This document shows, one piece after another, positions 1 to 8,837 of a stretch of 64,000 nucleotides of DNA. Positions within the stretch are counted from its first letter, which is position 1; the number at the start of each line of letters is the position of its first letter. The DNA is from Enterococcus mundtii (GTDB lineage Bacteria; Bacillota; Bacilli; Lactobacillales; Enterococcaceae): contig NZ_CP018061.1 of the NCBI RefSeq assembly GCF_002813755.1, positions 421,001 to 485,000 of the forward strand, given 5' to 3'. Made by a program: the position numbers and the translations under genes. Below the pieces are notes generated by a model. That model saw only the letters and a list, made by a program, of their open reading frames with translations. It ran no database searches and had not been told where the DNA came from.

Positions 1-62
1 ACTCTTGTAGAAAATTTAGTCCCTGGTAAGTAGCAGTTGTGCAATCAGGTTGTGATAGATTG

Positions 63-104
63 AAAGAAGTCAGGACTACGTTCGCGCAGTCCTGACTTCT
101 TTTT
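63..104. terminator. Intrinsic terminator, probably bidirectional
   Basis: A near-perfect inverted repeat (AAGAAGTCAGGACT ... AGTCCTGACTTCTT) with A and T runs on its flanks sits just past the end of the permease gene read from the minus strand. The first 62 bases of the window show no gene I can support. Confidence 0.8.
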
Positions 105-119
105 GTATAGTTTCTTCTA

Positions 120-1490
120 CTATTCCTTGATTTTTCTTTCGCGTACAAAATAGTAACCCGTCATATAGATCAAGAAAATCAAACCAATCATCAATGAGAT
201 TCTTGTTTCGGGATTGATGAACATAAAGATTAATACCACTGCCAAAAAGGCCAATGACAAGTAATTGGTATATGGGGATAAGGGCATTTTAAATGGATGT
301 TCAAGCATTTCTATCGGATGTTTTTTTCTGAATTTGATTTGACTGATCAAAATAACGATCCAAGGGACCATCCCTGGTAAGATACTGGAACTATAGACAA
401 AAACAAATAAATCCTGTGATTGGGAGTAGACGAAGGGCAACAAATAATTCAAAATCAACCCAATCAAAATACCAAATGAGATGGCTACTACTGGGTAAAA
501 TGGCACTCCATGACGTGTAAGTTTCAAAAACTTTTTAGACATTTTGCCGTTGATGGCTAATGTGTAGACCATGCGACTGGCGCTGAAAATACCGGAATTA
601 CAACCAGATAACGCAGCTGTGATGACAACAAAATTGATCAAACCAGCAGCAAACGTGATCCCGATTTTAGAAAAAGTTTGAACAAACGGTGATCCTAGTT
701 CGCTCAATTGATTCCAAGGATAGATGCTGACAATGATGAAGATCGCCCCAATATAAAAAATCAAGATCCGCCCGATCGTTGATTGGACAGCGTCTACAAT
801 CGTTTTTTGGGGATCTTTCGCTTCACCTGCAGTCATCCCGATCAACTCGATTCCTTGGTAAGAGGCAACGACGATCGATAGAGCAAAAAAGAATCCTTTC
901 ACGCCACCAGTAAAGAAACCACCATTTTTCCATAAGTTTGAAATCCCGATTGCTTCTCCTTGGTTACCGAATCCGAATAAAATGATGCCTAAACCGGCGA
1001 TGATCATCAAAATAATTGTCACTACTTTAATAGTAGAAAACCAAAATTCTAATTCACCAAATGCTTTGACAGAAACAAGGTTGGCGAACATCAAGAAAAG
1101 GATCACAACGATTCCTGGAATGATCTGGGGCAAGTCTGGCCACCAATAGTTCATATATTCCCCTACAGCAATGACTTCACTGATACCGACCACGATAAAC
1201 TGAAAAATATTGCTCCAAGCCGTCAAATAACCTGCGACGGGATGGATGTATTCACTTGCATAATTAGCGAAAGAACCGGTGGAGGGATCTAGATACAACA
1301 TCTCGCCCAATGCACGCATGATCAGGTACAAAAAGAAGCCTGCTACAGCATAAGCAACCATTACAGAAGGTCCTGTCCAACGGATGGTGGATGAAGCACC
1401 CATGAACAGACCGACACCGATCGTTCCTCCTAGCGCAATCATTTGAATATGACGTGCACTGAGACTACGAGTTAATTTTTCTTCTTCCAT
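120..1490 (-). CDS. Amino acid permease (APC superfamily, AAT family)
   Basis: A 456-residue, roughly 12-helix integral membrane protein that by family imports an amino acid with a proton. The N-terminus carries the APC signature: a hydrophilic start, then IQMIALGGTIGVGLFMG in helix 1, followed by GPSVMVAYAVAG and the ALGEM motif typical of the AAT branch. Helix 6 carries ASYQGIELIGMTAGEAKDP, the conserved region of this branch. The ATG start is supported by AAGGAG about 8 bases upstream. It stands alone, ending at a strong terminator and divergent from the manganese transporter operon. Substrate cannot be read from the sequence; relatives include permeases for D-Ser/D-Ala/Gly, aromatic acids and GABA. 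Confidence 0.88.
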   Translation of the reverse strand: MEEEKLTRSLSARHIQMIALGGTIGVGLFMGASSTIRWTGPSVMVAYAVAGFFLYLIMRALGEMLYLDPSTGSFANYASEYIHPVAGYLTAWSNIFQFIVVGISEVIAVGEYMNYWWPDLPQIIPGIVVILFLMFANLVSVKAFGELEFWFSTIKVVTIILMIIAGLGIILFGFGNQGEAIGISNLWKNGGFFTGGVKGFFFALSIVVASYQGIELIGMTAGEAKDPQKTIVDAVQSTIGRILIFYIGAIFIIVSIYPWNQLSELGSPFVQTFSKIGITFAAGLINFVVITAALSGCNSGIFSASRMVYTLAINGKMSKKFLKLTRHGVPFYPVVAISFGILIGLILNYLLPFVYSQSQDLFVFVYSSSILPGMVPWIVILISQIKFRKKHPIEMLEHPFKMPLSPYTNYLSLAFLAVVLIFMFINPETRISLMIGLIFLIYMTGYYFVRERKIKE

Positions 1491-1675
1491 ACAAAAACTC
1501 CTTTTTTAAGTTGAGTGATAAAGTAAAAACAAGTTGATTCTATAACTAGCAAACATAAATAACGCCCATTACTTTATAGCTCTTGTTTGTGATTTTACAG
1601 AAAATTTTCAAAAATTGCGAGAAAAATCTAAAAAATCAAAAAAATTAGCTATAACACTTGTAAATGATTTTGATA

Positions 1676-1717
1676 TTAGTTAAACTAAGTTTGAATAAAA
1701 AAGTTAGGTACACCGAA
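1676..1717 (+). promoter_or_regulatory. Two MntR/SloR-like operator palindromes upstream of efaCBA
   Basis: TTAGTTAAACTAA (1676-1688) is a perfect palindrome and TTAGGTACACCGAA (1704-1717) is a 6-2-6 palindrome with one mismatch. Both resemble boxes bound by DtxR-family manganese repressors (MntR, SloR, EfaR) upstream of Mn transporters, known to repress when Mn is ample. The second box ends 15 bases before the GTG start. Repressor identity is inferred; no repressor gene is in the window. Confidence 0.6.
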
Positions 1718-1732
1718 AAGGAGTGGTAAGAG

Positions 1733-2479
1733 GTGTCTAAAAATGAAATATCCGTTAAAGATTTGACGGTTGCTTATCAAGGAAAAACAGTATTAAATCA
1801 TGTATCAACAGTTATCCAAGCACAAAAATTTACAGGGATCATTGGACCGAATGGCGCTGGGAAATCTACTTTTATGAAAGCTTTATTAGAATTAGTTCCT
1901 AAAATTTCCGGAGAAATTACTTTCGACGGTCGATCCATAAAAACGATTCGCAAAAAAATTGCCTATGTCGAACAGCGTAGTGAGCTGGATCTTTCTTTTC
2001 CGATCGATGTATTAGGGGTAGTTTTGTTAGGAACCTATCCATCCTTGCACTTGGGACAACGTCCTGGGAAAAAAGAAAAGGAACGAGCAAAGCAAGCCTT
2101 AGCGAAAGTGGACATGACAGATTATGAAAATCGACAAATCAGTGAATTATCTGGAGGACAATTACAGCGGATATTTATTGCCCGAGCCTTGGCTCAAGGT
2201 GCAGAATGGATTTTTTTAGATGAACCATTTGTTGGGATCGATGCGGTCAGTGAAAGAAAAATTTTTGCTATTTTGGATGAACTGAAAAATGAAGGAAAAA
2301 CTATTGTGATCGTCCATCATGATCTGCACAAAGTCGAAGCCTATTTTGATGAAGTAATTTTATTGAATAAAGAATTGATTGCAGCTGGATCAGTTGACGA
2401 AGTATTTACTTCAGAAAATCTACAGTTGGCTTATGGGGAGATCATTGGGCAATTAGTTAAAGGGGTAATGGAAAAATGA
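1733..2479 (+). CDS. efaC: Manganese/zinc ABC transporter ATPase (EfaC-like)
   Basis: A 248-residue ATP-binding subunit for metal import. Visible are Walker A GPNGAGKST (about residue 39), the signature ELSGGQLQR (about 139), Walker B WIFLDEPF and the switch histidine in IVHHD. It starts at GTG 1733, preceded by AAAAGGAG. The gene overlaps the permease gene by four bases and is followed by a solute-binding lipoprotein, the ATPase-permease-binding protein order of efaCBA of E. faecalis. Two manganese-repressor-like palindromes lie in front, so expression is expected to rise when Mn is scarce. Confidence 0.9.
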   Translation: MSKNEISVKDLTVAYQGKTVLNHVSTVIQAQKFTGIIGPNGAGKSTFMKALLELVPKISGEITFDGRSIKTIRKKIAYVEQRSELDLSFPIDVLGVVLLGTYPSLHLGQRPGKKEKERAKQALAKVDMTDYENRQISELSGGQLQRIFIARALAQGAEWIFLDEPFVGIDAVSERKIFAILDELKNEGKTIVIVHHDLHKVEAYFDEVILLNKELIAAGSVDEVFTSENLQLAYGEIIGQLVKGVMEK

Positions 2480-3333
2480 TTCAATCGTTTATTGAGGGGT
2501 TAATGGATTATCAATTTCTACAATATGCATTGATTACATCTATGTTAGTTGGATTGGCTTCAGGGGTGATTGGCTCTTTTATTATTTTGAGAGGGATGTC
2601 TTTGATGGGGGATGCGATTTCTCACGCGGTACTGCCTGGAGTCGCGATTTCGTATATGTTTGGTTTTAGTTACATTCTAGGAGCCACTGCATTTGGGATG
2701 TTGACAGCTGGAATAATCGGATTTGTCACACAACGTAGCCGTTTGAAAAACGATACAGCTATTGGGATCGTTTTTAGTTCGTTCTTTGCATTAGGTGTCA
2801 TCTTGATTTCTTTTGCTCAAAGTGCAACCAATCTGTACCATATCTTATTTGGAAATGTTTTAGCAGTTAGAGAAAGTGATATGTTGATGACTGCCATAGT
2901 GAGTGGGATCGTATTATTGTTTGTATTTATTTTTTATAAAGAACTGAAAATCACTTCTTTTGATCCGATGATGGCAAAAGCTTATGGGTTGAATACGACA
3001 CTTGTTCACTATTTATTGATGTTCTTCTTAACACTGGTTGCCGTGGTGAGTTTACAGACAGTAGGAACGATTTTGGTCATTTCGATGTTGATCACACCCG
3101 CAGCAACCGCATATCTATTGACCGATCGATTGGCAAAAATGATTTTTATTTCGGCAACAGTTGGCGTATTAAGTGCGATCATCGGTGTGTTTTATAGTTA
3201 TAGTTATAATTGGCCGTCTGGGGCGACCATCGTGTTGACCAGTGCAGTATTCTTTACGTTGGCCTTTTTATTTTCACCGACTAAAGGGATTATTTTTTCA
3301 AGAAACAAAACGAAAAAAAATGCCGAGTCGTAA
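2476..3333 (+). CDS. efaB: Manganese/zinc ABC transporter permease (EfaB-like)
   Basis: A 285-residue ABC-3 family membrane permease with eight or nine hydrophobic segments. The conserved SLMGDAISHAVLPG region (about residues 40-55) is the hallmark of metal permeases, and VGTILVISMLITPAATAYLLT (split by family as the second conserved block) lies near residues 195-215. Its ATG overlaps the end of the ATPase gene, indicating translational coupling. It should form the membrane channel that accepts Mn2+ from the downstream lipoprotein. Confidence 0.9.
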   Translation: MIQSFIEGLMDYQFLQYALITSMLVGLASGVIGSFIILRGMSLMGDAISHAVLPGVAISYMFGFSYILGATAFGMLTAGIIGFVTQRSRLKNDTAIGIVFSSFFALGVILISFAQSATNLYHILFGNVLAVRESDMLMTAIVSGIVLLFVFIFYKELKITSFDPMMAKAYGLNTTLVHYLLMFFLTLVAVVSLQTVGTILVISMLITPAATAYLLTDRLAKMIFISATVGVLSAIIGVFYSYSYNWPSGATIVLTSAVFFTLAFLFSPTKGIIFSRNKTKKNAES

Positions 3334-3364
3334 AAAATCTAACGAATAGAAATGGAGTATGTAC

Positions 3365-4300
3365 ATGAAAAATAAACTGAATATCTTATGGTTAATGGGA
3401 GCTGTCTTATTTATTTTTGCAGGTTGTGGCAGTTCCGCAGCAGAAGAGAAAGAAGAAAACCTGACCGTCGTAGCAACAAATTCGATCATCGCCGACATGG
3501 CGAAAGAAGTTGGAAAAGAACACGTCGATGTTCATAGTATCGTCCCAGTTGGCACTGACCCACATGAATACGAGGTATTGCCAGAAGATATCAAAAAAGC
3601 AAGTGATGCTGATGTCATCTTATACAATGGGTTAAACTTGGAAACAGGGGATGCTTGGTTTGAAAACTTGATGGATACGGCAAATAAAAAAGAAGATGAA
3701 GACTATTTTGCAGTAAGTAAAGAAGTTGAACCACTTTATTTGACCGGTGGAGAATCAGAGACAGAAGCAGATCCACATGCGTGGTTGGACCTTTCAAACG
3801 GAATCAAATATGTACAAGAAATCGCACGCATCTTTGCTGAAAAAGACCCAGACCATGCTACGCAATATGAAGAAAATGCAGATGCGTATATCGAAAAATT
3901 GAAAGAATTAGATAAACAAGCGAAAGAGAGTTTTGGATCGATCCCAGACAATAAAAAACTATTAGTAACAAGTGAAGGAGCTTTTAGATACTTCTCACAA
4001 GCATACGATCTACCAGCAGGGTATATTTGGGAAATCAACACAGAAAGCCAAGGTACACCTGAACAAATGCAATCGATCATCAGCCAAGTTCGTGCTTCGG
4101 ATGTTCCAGTCTTATTTGTGGAAACAAGTGTTGATCCGAGAAGTATGGAACGTGTCGCAAGTGAAACAGGTCTTGAAATCTATGATGAGCTATTCACTGA
4201 TTCCATTGCAAAAGAAGGAGAAACTGGTGATTCTTATTATGGAATGATGAAATGGAACATCGAAACGATTCACGATGGTCTGTCTCAAGAAAAGAAATAA
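3365..4300 (+). CDS. efaA: Manganese-binding lipoprotein (EfaA-like, cluster 9)
   Basis: A 311-residue surface lipoprotein. The signal peptide ends in lipobox FAGC (Cys about 22). Metal ligands of the cluster-9 family are visible: His in DPHEYE, His in DPHAWLD, Glu in LFVETSVD and Asp in the C-terminal half (FTDSI). In E. faecalis the homologue EfaA is an endocarditis-associated antigen whose role is Mn delivery to EfaB. An ATG six bases earlier (3359) is possible, but GGAG at 3354-3357 is spaced seven bases from the ATG at 3365, so that start is preferred. A terminator follows at 4359. Confidence 0.9.
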   Translation: MKNKLNILWLMGAVLFIFAGCGSSAAEEKEENLTVVATNSIIADMAKEVGKEHVDVHSIVPVGTDPHEYEVLPEDIKKASDADVILYNGLNLETGDAWFENLMDTANKKEDEDYFAVSKEVEPLYLTGGESETEADPHAWLDLSNGIKYVQEIARIFAEKDPDHATQYEENADAYIEKLKELDKQAKESFGSIPDNKKLLVTSEGAFRYFSQAYDLPAGYIWEINTESQGTPEQMQSIISQVRASDVPVLFVETSVDPRSMERVASETGLEIYDELFTDSIAKEGETGDSYYGMMKWNIETIHDGLSQEKK

Positions 4301-4358
4301 TCACTAATCGATTTAATAATCTAAAAAGAGGCAAAAGTATGTAGCCTCGATAAATAAG

Positions 4359-4411
4359 GCGTCATCCACGAAAATTGTTCTTTAAATTTTTGTGGATGGC
4401 GCTTTGTTTTT
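4359..4411 (+). terminator. Intrinsic terminator after efaA
   Basis: GCGTCATCCACGAAAATT pairs with AAATTTTTGTGGATGGCGC across a short loop and is followed by a T-rich tract. It is the first half of a composite element similar to the one at 33692-33823. Confidence 0.75.
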
Positions 4412-4573
4412 GAAGAGAGTCCTTCTATTCCTTCCGTTTGCTCAGTTTTGGAGACGTGAGGACTAATGCTTCCGCAATTTATACAAATAAAAATTCGTTC
4501 GTTTATTGTTTTAAAGATACCAATTTTAGTGAAATTCCGTTATAGTTAAAAGAGAGGAAAGGAAGGTGAAGCT

Positions 4574-5320
4574 ATGAATTTTACTAGCAAAGACAAACAA
4601 TTGATTGCAAAAGAAATAACAAAAAAAATCAACCAATTAGAAAATAAGGAGAAAGATCAAGATCTCCTATTTCTTGAAGCAGAAATGGCGAAAGCGTTCA
4701 TAGCGAGCCCAGAAGAATTGGAAACAGAGGAATACCCTGGGAAATGGTTATTTGATGATTTTCAGCCATTAGATGAAGAAACAGGCATTGGCTACTTTGT
4801 CTTTCTTTCATCCGTCGGTTTTACTCCTGGCGTATTAGTCAAACAAAAGAATGAACTAAAGGTTCAAGCATGGCCCGCATTGTTTTCTTTGATAGGGACA
4901 GAGGGTGTGATTCCAAAAATCCAATCCGCATTTTTCAAGAGTGCATTTATCGCAAATAGCAAACTAATGAACACGTATTATAATCGTTTAGTAGAAATTG
5001 CTCGTCCAGGAGAAATTCCACAAACGTTCACTTATGGGCAACAAAAAAATCTATACGAAGATGTTGTTTATTCACGGGATCTATCTGAGTTCTCAGCAAG
5101 AGAACAACTCCGTTTACATGAACTACTCCACACAAAACCTGTTTCGTTGAACTTTTTCAATGCATTAGACCAACGTCGAAAATGGGTATCTGTGAATTTC
5201 TGGGAAGTTTTTGCTGCTAGAAATCGTTGGATGGAAGAAAGAAAAATCCCAGATCAACAGATCCAATTCGTTCAATTGAAAAAAGAACGATTATATTACG
5301 GATTATATAGTCGTGTCTGA
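4574..5320 (+). CDS. Conserved hypothetical protein, 248 aa
   Basis: I do not recognise this protein. It is soluble: no signal peptide or membrane segment is visible. The N-terminal 35 residues are highly charged (Lys/Glu-rich, helical), the middle contains an aromatic-rich stretch around GYFVFLSSVGFTPGVLV, and the C-terminus is Arg/Trp-rich (RKWVSVNFWEVFAARNRWMEE). RBS GGAAGGTGA precedes the ATG. The stop lies 15 bases before the queG start, so the two are likely co-transcribed; the context gives no clear role. Confidence 0.7.
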   Translation: MNFTSKDKQLIAKEITKKINQLENKEKDQDLLFLEAEMAKAFIASPEELETEEYPGKWLFDDFQPLDEETGIGYFVFLSSVGFTPGVLVKQKNELKVQAWPALFSLIGTEGVIPKIQSAFFKSAFIANSKLMNTYYNRLVEIARPGEIPQTFTYGQQKNLYEDVVYSRDLSEFSAREQLRLHELLHTKPVSLNFFNALDQRRKWVSVNFWEVFAARNRWMEERKIPDQQIQFVQLKKERLYYGLYSRV

Positions 5321-5335
5321 TCGAAGGTGGTAATG

Positions 5336-6502
5336 ATGGCACTAACATTAAAGGAAGAAATCATTCAAGAAAGTAAACGAATCGGGATTGATAAAATCGG
5401 GTTTACTACAGCAGAGCCATTTGATCATTTGAAAGAATCGTTGGTAGAACAAAAAGCTGCTGGACATACTTCTGGATTTGAACACCCTAATATCGATGAA
5501 CGTTTATATCCGGAGATGACGTTTGATCGACCGAAATCAATCATTGCAATTGCTTTAGCGTATCCGACAAAGATCCATGAAAAGATGCCTAGAGATGAAA
5601 AGCGTGGACAGTTTGCTCGTGCTTCTTGGGGCATCGATTATCATGATGTCTTACGGGATCGTCTGCAACAATTGATTTCATTTATTGAGTCACGAGCGAC
5701 ACATTGGCAAAAGGAAGAAGAATGGCGCTTGGCGCCGCAAGTAGATACAGGTGAGTTGATCGACGTAGCTGTGGCGCAACGTGCTGGTTTAGGGTTTATC
5801 GGTCGAAACGGATTATTGATCACAGAGGAATTTGGCTCGTTCGTCTATTTAGGTGAGATCGTGACCAATATCGACCTAGAACCAGATGCTCCTGGTGTCT
5901 TTGGGTGTGGCGAATGTACCCGTTGTGTGACGGCTTGCCCAACGGATGCACTTTTAGGTGATGGGCGAATGAATGCTAAACGCTGTTTGTCTTATCAAAC
6001 GCAGACAAAAGGCATGATGCCAGAGGAGTATCGAAAGAAGATGAGCAACGTCATTTATGGTTGTGATATCTGTCAGTTGGTTTGTCCTTATAATAGAGGG
6101 AAAGATTTTCACTTTCATCCAGAAATGGAACCAAAAGTAGACGAAGTCTATCCGAAACTCACGCCCATGTTAACGATCTCTAATAAAGAATTTAAACAGC
6201 AATACGGTCATTTGGCTGGTTCATGGCGTGGAAGGAAACCTCTTCAACGAAATGCGCTGATTGCCTTAGCCAATTTAGGAGAACGTGCCGCTTTGCCTCA
6301 TATTGAAGAGTGTCTAAGTGATGTCCGTCCAGTGATTCGCGGGACAGCAGCGTGGGCAATCGGTAAGTTAGGAATCAAAGATCCTGAAAAATGGCAAGAA
6401 GTATTAAGTTGCGCACTGGAAAAAGAAACAGACGAAGAAGCAATCCATGAAATGAACCAAGCAATCCAATTGTTACAAAAGAAAAAAAGTCCTAAAAAAT
6501 GA
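5336..6502 (+). CDS. queG: Epoxyqueuosine reductase QueG
   Basis: About 388 residues. QueG uses cobalamin and two 4Fe-4S clusters to reduce epoxyqueuosine to queuosine in tRNA, the last step of queuosine synthesis. Two ferredoxin-like cysteine clusters are visible, [12 protein letters not shown] (about residue 190) and [11 protein letters not shown] (about 242), with an additional CLSYQTQ. The last 80 residues form HEAT-like helices ([23 protein letters not shown]) usual for the full-length family. AAGGTGG at 5324-5330 suits the ATG at 5336 better than the in-frame GTG at 5327. A strong terminator follows. Confidence 0.93.
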   Translation: MALTLKEEIIQESKRIGIDKIGFTTAEPFDHLKESLVEQKAAGHTSGFEHPNIDERLYPEMTFDRPKSIIAIALAYPTKIHEKMPRDEKRGQFARASWGIDYHDVLRDRLQQLISFIESRATHWQKEEEWRLAPQVDTGELIDVAVAQRAGLGFIGRNGLLITEEFGSFVYLGEIVTNIDLEPDAPGVFGCGECTRCVTACPTDALLGDGRMNAKRCLSYQTQTKGMMPEEYRKKMSNVIYGCDICQLVCPYNRGKDFHFHPEMEPKVDEVYPKLTPMLTISNKEFKQQYGHLAGSWRGRKPLQRNALIALANLGERAALPHIEECLSDVRPVIRGTAAWAIGKLGIKDPEKWQEVLSCALEKETDEEAIHEMNQAIQLLQKKKSPKK

Positions 6503-6530
6503 CTTTTTTACTCAAATACGTCATTTTTCC

Positions 6531-6562
6531 CAGTAATTGTTGTAACAATTACTGGTTTTTTT
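6531..6562 (+). terminator. Intrinsic terminator after queG
   Basis: CAGTAATTGTT-GT-AACAATTACTG is a near-perfect hairpin followed directly by seven T. The next 310 bases to the LysM gene are very AT-rich and carry no ORF. TGTCAT repeats near 6784-6800 are present, but I assign no function to them. Confidence 0.85.
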
Positions 6563-6879
6563 GTGTTTATTGCATCAATTTTTGGAAAAATGAGAAGAAT
6601 TTCGCAGAAAAATACAATAAATTGAAAAAAATTTATTCTGAATATTACAGAATGTAAGTTTTTTTAAAGTTTCTACGAAAGGATTGAAAAACGATTTCAA
6701 CGTTGATTTATAAAGCTTCTACGACTTTAGTCCTAGTTTTTCGGAAAATCAAATATTACAAATATTAAAAATGTGACGATTTTGTCATTAAATGTCATAA
6801 TTCTTTCACCTATGAAATATTTCTAGATGATAAAGTTAGTGACGTTGAAACAAATCAAAGAGAAAAAAAGGAGCTTACT

Positions 6880-7488
6880 ATGAATTCAATTAAAAAGATC
6901 GTTTTGGGGACAACTGTTGCCGCTGGAGCAACTGCAATGTTTGTAGGGACTACTGCTCATGCAGATGAAGTCTATACAGTAAAAGCTGGAGATTCATTAT
7001 CTAAAATCTCACAAAAATTTGCAGGTGACAATTCACTGATCAAAGCTATTGCAGAGCAAAATTCGATTGACGATATCAACCGCATTTTCGTTGGTGAAGA
7101 ATTAACAATTCCAACTGACGCTTCATCAGTAAAAACAACAGAAGTAGCACCAACAACTGAAAAAGTAGAAACTCCTGTAGTAACAGAAACACCAGCGCAA
7201 GAATATACATATGTTGCGCCTGTTGAAACAGTTGAAGTAGCACCAGCTACAACTACTGTAACAACAAACAGCAACTCTGCGAAAGAATGGATTGCACAAA
7301 AAGAATCAGGTGGTTCTTACACTGCAACAAACGGCCGTTACATCGGACGCTACCAATTAGATTCAGCATATTTGAACGGTGACTACTCACCAGCGAACCA
7401 AGAACGTGTTGTAGAAGAATACGTTGCTGGACGCTATGGTTCATGGGATGCTGCAAAAGCATTCTGGTTAGCAAACGGTTGGTACTAA
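6880..7488 (+). CDS. Secreted LysM protein with Apf-like lysozyme-fold C-terminus
   Basis: A 202-residue cell-wall protein. The signal peptide ends at THA/DEV (about residue 28). One LysM domain (about 31-75, YTVKAGDSLSKISQKF) binds peptidoglycan, a Thr/Val/Pro-rich linker spans 80-130, and the C-terminal 70 residues (AKEWIAQKESGGSYTA, GRYQLDSAYL, AAKAFWLANGWY) match the aggregation-promoting-factor/transglycosylase-like domain of LAB surface proteins. The Glu in KESGG would be the catalytic acid of that fold. RBS AAAAGGAG precedes the ATG. The long AT-rich leader suggests strong regulated expression. Whether it is a true muralytic enzyme is inferred. Confidence 0.85.
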   Translation: MNSIKKIVLGTTVAAGATAMFVGTTAHADEVYTVKAGDSLSKISQKFAGDNSLIKAIAEQNSIDDINRIFVGEELTIPTDASSVKTTEVAPTTEKVETPVVTETPAQEYTYVAPVETVEVAPATTTVTTNSNSAKEWIAQKESGGSYTATNGRYIGRYQLDSAYLNGDYSPANQERVVEEYVAGRYGSWDAAKAFWLANGWY

Positions 7489-7510
7489 GATAACCATCAA
7501 TCATGAATCC

Positions 7511-7547
7511 AAAAAAGAGGGCTACGCAAGTAGGCCTCTTTTTTTTT
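7511..7547. terminator. Bidirectional terminator between convergent genes
   Basis: AAAAAAGAGG-GCTAC-GCAA-GTAG-GCCTCTTTTTTTT lies between the converging LysM and oxidoreductase genes and has A and T runs on both sides. Confidence 0.85.
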
Positions 7548-7554
7548 ACTTCTT

Positions 7555-8661
7555 TTATAATCTTGAAAGGTACGTATCGATCGGTTTTTGATAATGGTCG
7601 CCTCGCCAAATCCCTGTGTTGAGATACTCTGCAATCAAATAGCCGATATAAGGGCCAGTAGTCAAACCAGAGGAGCCTAAGCCACTTGCGGCGATCAAGC
7701 TTGGTTCATCTGGAACAGGTGCAAAGAACGGCGCAAAATCGGAGGTGTACGCCCGGGTGCCTACTCGCATGGTGTGTTTCCATGTAGCAAGCTGATCGGG
7801 TTCAGCTAAAAATGGCACTGTACTTTTTATCAATTGCTGATAAGCAGATTCGGTAGGAACCAAATCCCAACCCGCATCATTTTCATGGGTTGCGCCAACT
7901 AGTATAGTCCCATCGTTGAATGGGATAAAATCGGCTTCCCCTTCTAACATGGCAACAGGCCATTCTTGGCTGTTCGCATAAGGTGTTTGAAAAACGATCA
8001 GCTGTCCTTTTTGTGGACGAATATCAGCATGAAAGCCAATCTGCTCCAGTAACGGCTTCAATGAAGGGCCAGGCGCTAGAATGACTCGGTCAAAGTCAAG
8101 TTGTCCAAAAGTACCAGAGATGACCCAGTGTGCGGTTTCTTTGCGTAACTGGACACGTTCAGAGATTACTTTGACCATTTGTTTCTCCAAGCGTGTGGCA
8201 AGGTGAGATAGATAGGCATGACCGTCTAAACGCCCCCCTCCAGTCACAAATAAAGCAGGTGTTGGTTTTAGCAATGGGAGAACTTGGGCTGTTTCTTCAG
8301 CTTGTAACAGCGAAATATCGCCGATTTCAGGTGCGTCTTTCTTTCGTTGTTCGGCAAGTGCAGCAAGATCTTCCAAAGCTTCTTTTTGGCGGAAAATTAG
8401 TGTGCCGGATTGTTTATAGATGGAATCATCAAGTGATAGATCCTGGATTAGTTTTGGGAAAAAAGCCGCACCATCTTTTGCTAACTGATACCACTGTTTA
8501 TTTCGTCTTTTTGAAAGCCAAGGCGAGATGATGCCTGCACTAGCGCGAGTGGCTTGTCCTTCTTTTGCATCAAATAAGGTCACCTCAAATTTAGAGGTGT
8601 CTAAATAGTTGGCTAATGTCATACCGATGATGCCACCACCGATAATAGCAATTTTTTCCAT
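7555..8661 (-). CDS. FAD-dependent amino acid oxidoreductase (DAO family)
   Basis: A 368-residue flavoprotein of the D-amino acid oxidase/glycine oxidase family. The N-terminal dinucleotide fold KIAIIGGGIIGMTLA binds FAD, followed by FDAKEGQATRASAGIISP, the conserved region near the flavin. The C-terminal block RVGTRAYTSDFAPFF and GLGSSGLTTGPYIG is typical of the family. It is expected to oxidise an amine or D-amino acid in the cytoplasm; the exact substrate cannot be read. It stands alone, with RBS AAAGGAGG before the ATG. Confidence 0.85.
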   Translation of the reverse strand: MEKIAIIGGGIIGMTLANYLDTSKFEVTLFDAKEGQATRASAGIISPWLSKRRNKQWYQLAKDGAAFFPKLIQDLSLDDSIYKQSGTLIFRQKEALEDLAALAEQRKKDAPEIGDISLLQAEETAQVLPLLKPTPALFVTGGGRLDGHAYLSHLATRLEKQMVKVISERVQLRKETAHWVISGTFGQLDFDRVILAPGPSLKPLLEQIGFHADIRPQKGQLIVFQTPYANSQEWPVAMLEGEADFIPFNDGTILVGATHENDAGWDLVPTESAYQQLIKSTVPFLAEPDQLATWKHTMRVGTRAYTSDFAPFFAPVPDEPSLIAASGLGSSGLTTGPYIGYLIAEYLNTGIWRGDHYQKPIDTYLSRL

Positions 8662-8789
8662 AGAAAAACCTCCTTTACTTATCTACCATCTCATAGAATC
8701 ATTAGAGATACAATATTTTATCCAAGGATTTTCTCTACTTCATACGAACGAATGTATAGCGAAAACTGATTATTGATAAAGTTAGAGAC

Positions 8790-8833
8790 AAAAAAACAAG
8801 GAGGAGTGAGCTTCATTCGCTCACACCTCCTTA
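8790..8833 (-). terminator. Terminator of the MFS efflux gene
   Basis: Read on the minus strand, AAGGAGG-TGTGAGC pairs with GCTCAC-TCCTCCTT and is followed by a run of seven T. Confidence 0.8.
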
Positions 8834-8837
8834 TCTA

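Noticed and set aside
6784..6800. WalR-type box before the LysM gene
   Set aside because: The TGTCAT repeats are 10 bases apart, not 11, and lack the TGTWA core, so the match is too weak.
6791..6802. Second TldR target (minus-strand AATTATGACA) near the LysM gene
   Set aside because: It is displaced by one base from the predicted guide start and has no TTTAA in the expected place; probably chance.
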